Source: Planctomycetota bacterium
GTDB lineage: Bacteria; Planctomycetota; Planctomycetia; Isosphaerales; Isosphaeraceae
DNA: 6,258 nt
Direction: 5' to 3'
Assembly (NCBI GenBank): GCA_021807585.1
Contig: JAKBCQ010000179.1
Location: 1-6,258 of the forward strand
This document shows, one piece after another, positions 5,022 to 6,258 of the stretch (position 1 is its first letter; every line of letters begins with the position of its first letter). The notes under the pieces were generated by a model. The model was not told where the DNA came from, did no database searches, and was given only the letters and a program-made list of their open reading frames with translations. The translations under genes were made by a program, and so were the position numbers.

Positions 5022-6083
5022 TCAATTGCCCAGATAGCGCGAATAGAGGACGCGCGCCTTGGCGACGTCGTTCGTCCCTTTGATGATGGCGCGGCCGTCG
5101 GGGAAGACCGTGAATTCGTGGCCGTCGGCGCTGAAGCGGAGCATAAACGCGTTGTGCCGAACCTCGCCCGCGGTTGCGAGCTGCGCCGCGAGGTCGGCGA
5201 AATCGAGCGGTTGCGACCGTCGGTGCGCCACCTGCACCGAATTGCGGCCGCAGAGAGTCGTCGTCCTCGATCCCAAATCCCCCTCGAGCCACTCGAACTT
5301 GCGGTGTTTGCAGCACGGGCAATCGACCTTTCCCAGCAAACTCGCGATCTTGAGCCTGCGGAACGTCCAATCCCAAATGTCGATTGTAATCATCTCTTTA
5401 TTTAAAGCGTCGTACGCACCGGTGAGGAGCTTGATCGCCTCGACGGCCTCGAACGATGCGATCACCGCGACCGCGGGCCCCAGAACCCCCGCGGTTTCGC
5501 ACGTCGCGGTCATTCCGGGAGGGGGAGCGGATTCGACGACACACCGGACGCAGGGGGTGATTCCGGGGCGGATCGTCATCGTTTGCCCCTCGGACCCGAT
5601 CACCCCGCCGAAGATCCACGGCAGGTTTTGCTTCACCGCGGCGTCGTTGATCAGATAACGCGTCTCGAAATTGTCGGTCCCGTCGAGGATCAAATCAACG
5701 TCACGTGTTAATTCAATGATATTGGTGTGATCGATATCGGTGACGACGGGCTCGATCGTGACGGCGCTGTTGATGTTCCTTAGCTTGCGCGCCGCGGCCT
5801 CGGCTTTGGGGAGATTGTCCGAAACGTCGCGCTCGTCGAAGAGAACCTGGCGTTGCAGGTTGTGCGTTTCGATGAAATCGCGGTCGACGATCCGTACGAA
5901 GCCGACCCCGGCGCGCACCAGGTGATTCGCGAGCACAGTGCCGAGTGCGCCGCAGCCGCAGATCGTCACGCGGCTCGCCATCAGCTTGCGCTGACCTTCC
6001 TCGCCAAGCTGGGGGAAGCGAACCTGTCTGCTGTATCGCTCGATCGGGTCGGTTCCCGCGGCGCCGTTCACATTCTCCGCCAT
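5022..6083 (-). CDS. ThiF/MoeB/HesA-type E1-like adenylyltransferase
   Basis: The 353-residue product should use ATP to adenylate the C-terminal glycine of a small ubiquitin-like carrier. The Rossmann-type E1 core begins at RYSRQVRFPQLGEEGQ (16-31). It contains the nucleotide loop GCGALG (43-48), DRDFIETHNLQRQ (67-79), Lys93, and DGTDNFETR (134-142). The zinc ligands pair as CVRC (178, 181) with CPCC (255-258), and TCETAGVLGP carries the conserved Cys195. Residues from about 271 form an extension (LCGRNSVQV, then VFPDGRAIIKGTNDVAKAR near the end) that is not a rhodanese and is seen, as I recall, in many ThiF-annotated proteins. The ATG at 6083 has GGAG 6 bases upstream (6090-6093 on the plus strand). 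It follows the ubiquitin-like gene by 79 bases on the same strand. MoeB, ThiF and MoeZ cannot be separated from sequence alone. All key residues are present. Confidence 0.9.
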   Translation of the reverse strand: MAENVNGAAGTDPIERYSRQVRFPQLGEEGQRKLMASRVTICGCGALGTVLANHLVRAGVGFVRIVDRDFIETHNLQRQVLFDERDVSDNLPKAEAAARKLRNINSAVTIEPVVTDIDHTNIIELTRDVDLILDGTDNFETRYLINDAAVKQNLPWIFGGVIGSEGQTMTIRPGITPCVRCVVESAPPPGMTATCETAGVLGPAVAVIASFEAVEAIKLLTGAYDALNKEMITIDIWDWTFRRLKIASLLGKVDCPCCKHRKFEWLEGDLGSRTTTLCGRNSVQVAHRRSQPLDFADLAAQLATAGEVRHNAFMLRFSADGHEFTVFPDGRAIIKGTNDVAKARVLYSRYLGN

Positions 6084-6162
6084 CGCAAGCTCCAGTGGCG
6101 CGGGAACGTTCTTCGTCCCGCGTCGGTTCGGTTCGTTCGGGTCGATTCCAATGACGCTCGTC

Positions 6163-6258
6163 TCAACCCCCCGCGACCGCGGGGATGATGCTCACCTCGT
6201 CGCGATCGGCGACGGGGGTGTCGAGATCGTCAAGATAGCGAATATCTTCGTTGTTAAC
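6163..6258 (-). CDS. MoaD/ThiS/CysO-type ubiquitin-like sulfur carrier (partial, C-terminal end)
   Basis: Only the last 31 codons lie in the window. The 5' end runs off at 6258. The visible part reads [15 protein letters not shown], then [14 protein letters not shown] and TGA. It matches the C-terminal half of beta-grasp sulfur carriers: the D-x-V/I-R-x-L turn, the GDEVSI(I/V)P strand, and the mandatory terminal Gly-Gly, where the last glycine becomes an acyl-adenylate and then a thiocarboxylate. The wording is nearest, from memory, to the MoaD-related CysO type (EDIRxLxGLxTxxxDGDxVxIxPAVAGG), which delivers sulfur for cysteine synthesis, but MoaD fits almost as well. It is the upstream neighbour of the E1-like gene on the same strand, the usual enzyme-substrate pairing. 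A 79-base gap separates the stop from the next ATG. Confidence 0.88.
   Translation of the reverse strand, partial: VNNEDIRYLDDLDTPVADRDEVSIIPAVAGG

Noticed and set aside
5059..5658. 199-codon plus-strand frame
   Set aside because: It is antisense to the E1-like gene, which carries a full set of family motifs.

Overview
The window looks like chromosomal DNA from a planctomycete. This is inferred from three things: a small secreted protein of the planctomycete-rich TIGR03067 type, a futalosine-pathway menaquinone gene (mqnD), and GC-rich coding regions separated by long intergenic stretches full of inverted repeats. GATC is also strikingly over-represented in the coding parts (about 116 by eye against roughly 24 expected from uniform composition). 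No rRNA, tRNA, CRISPR array or intact transposase is visible.

Left part (1-2387). A small exported protein of unknown function is encoded on the minus strand (226-651). It diverges from a secreted TIGR03067-type protein on the plus strand (912-1355). The 260 bp between them hold a good promoter candidate for the minus-strand gene (exact TTGACA) and a weak one for the plus-strand gene. mqnD (1524-2387, plus) follows after 168 bp; its product is the last dedicated enzyme of the soluble part of the futalosine route to menaquinone.

Middle (2388-3786). This is a gene-poor, more AT-rich stretch. It carries three REP-like inverted repeats sharing a GCGCTAGCGAG / CTTGCGCGT core (2578-2668, 2773-2849, 2895-2925). 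Next come a short antitoxin-like gene (3123-3332) and the overlapping first 20 codons of its probable nucleotidyltransferase-like partner, which is cut off by a stop inside a small palindrome (3319-3381). A second repeat type, with terminal-inverted-repeat-like arms, lies at 3459-3570. The stretch reads as the scar of a decayed toxin-antitoxin-like module in a repeat-accumulating region.

Right part (6258 down to 3787, all minus strand). In transcription order there is the C-terminal end of a MoaD/ThiS/CysO-type ubiquitin-like sulfur carrier ending in Gly-Gly (cut by the window edge), a ThiF/MoeB-type E1-like adenylyltransferase with a C-terminal extension, and a class V PLP-dependent cysteine desulfurase. 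Together they form a plausible sulfur-transfer cassette: the desulfurase takes sulfur from cysteine, the E1-like enzyme adenylates the carrier's C-terminal glycine, and the carrier becomes a thiocarboxylate. The end product (cysteine, molybdopterin, thiamine or thiolated tRNA) cannot be decided here because the upstream genes lie outside the window.
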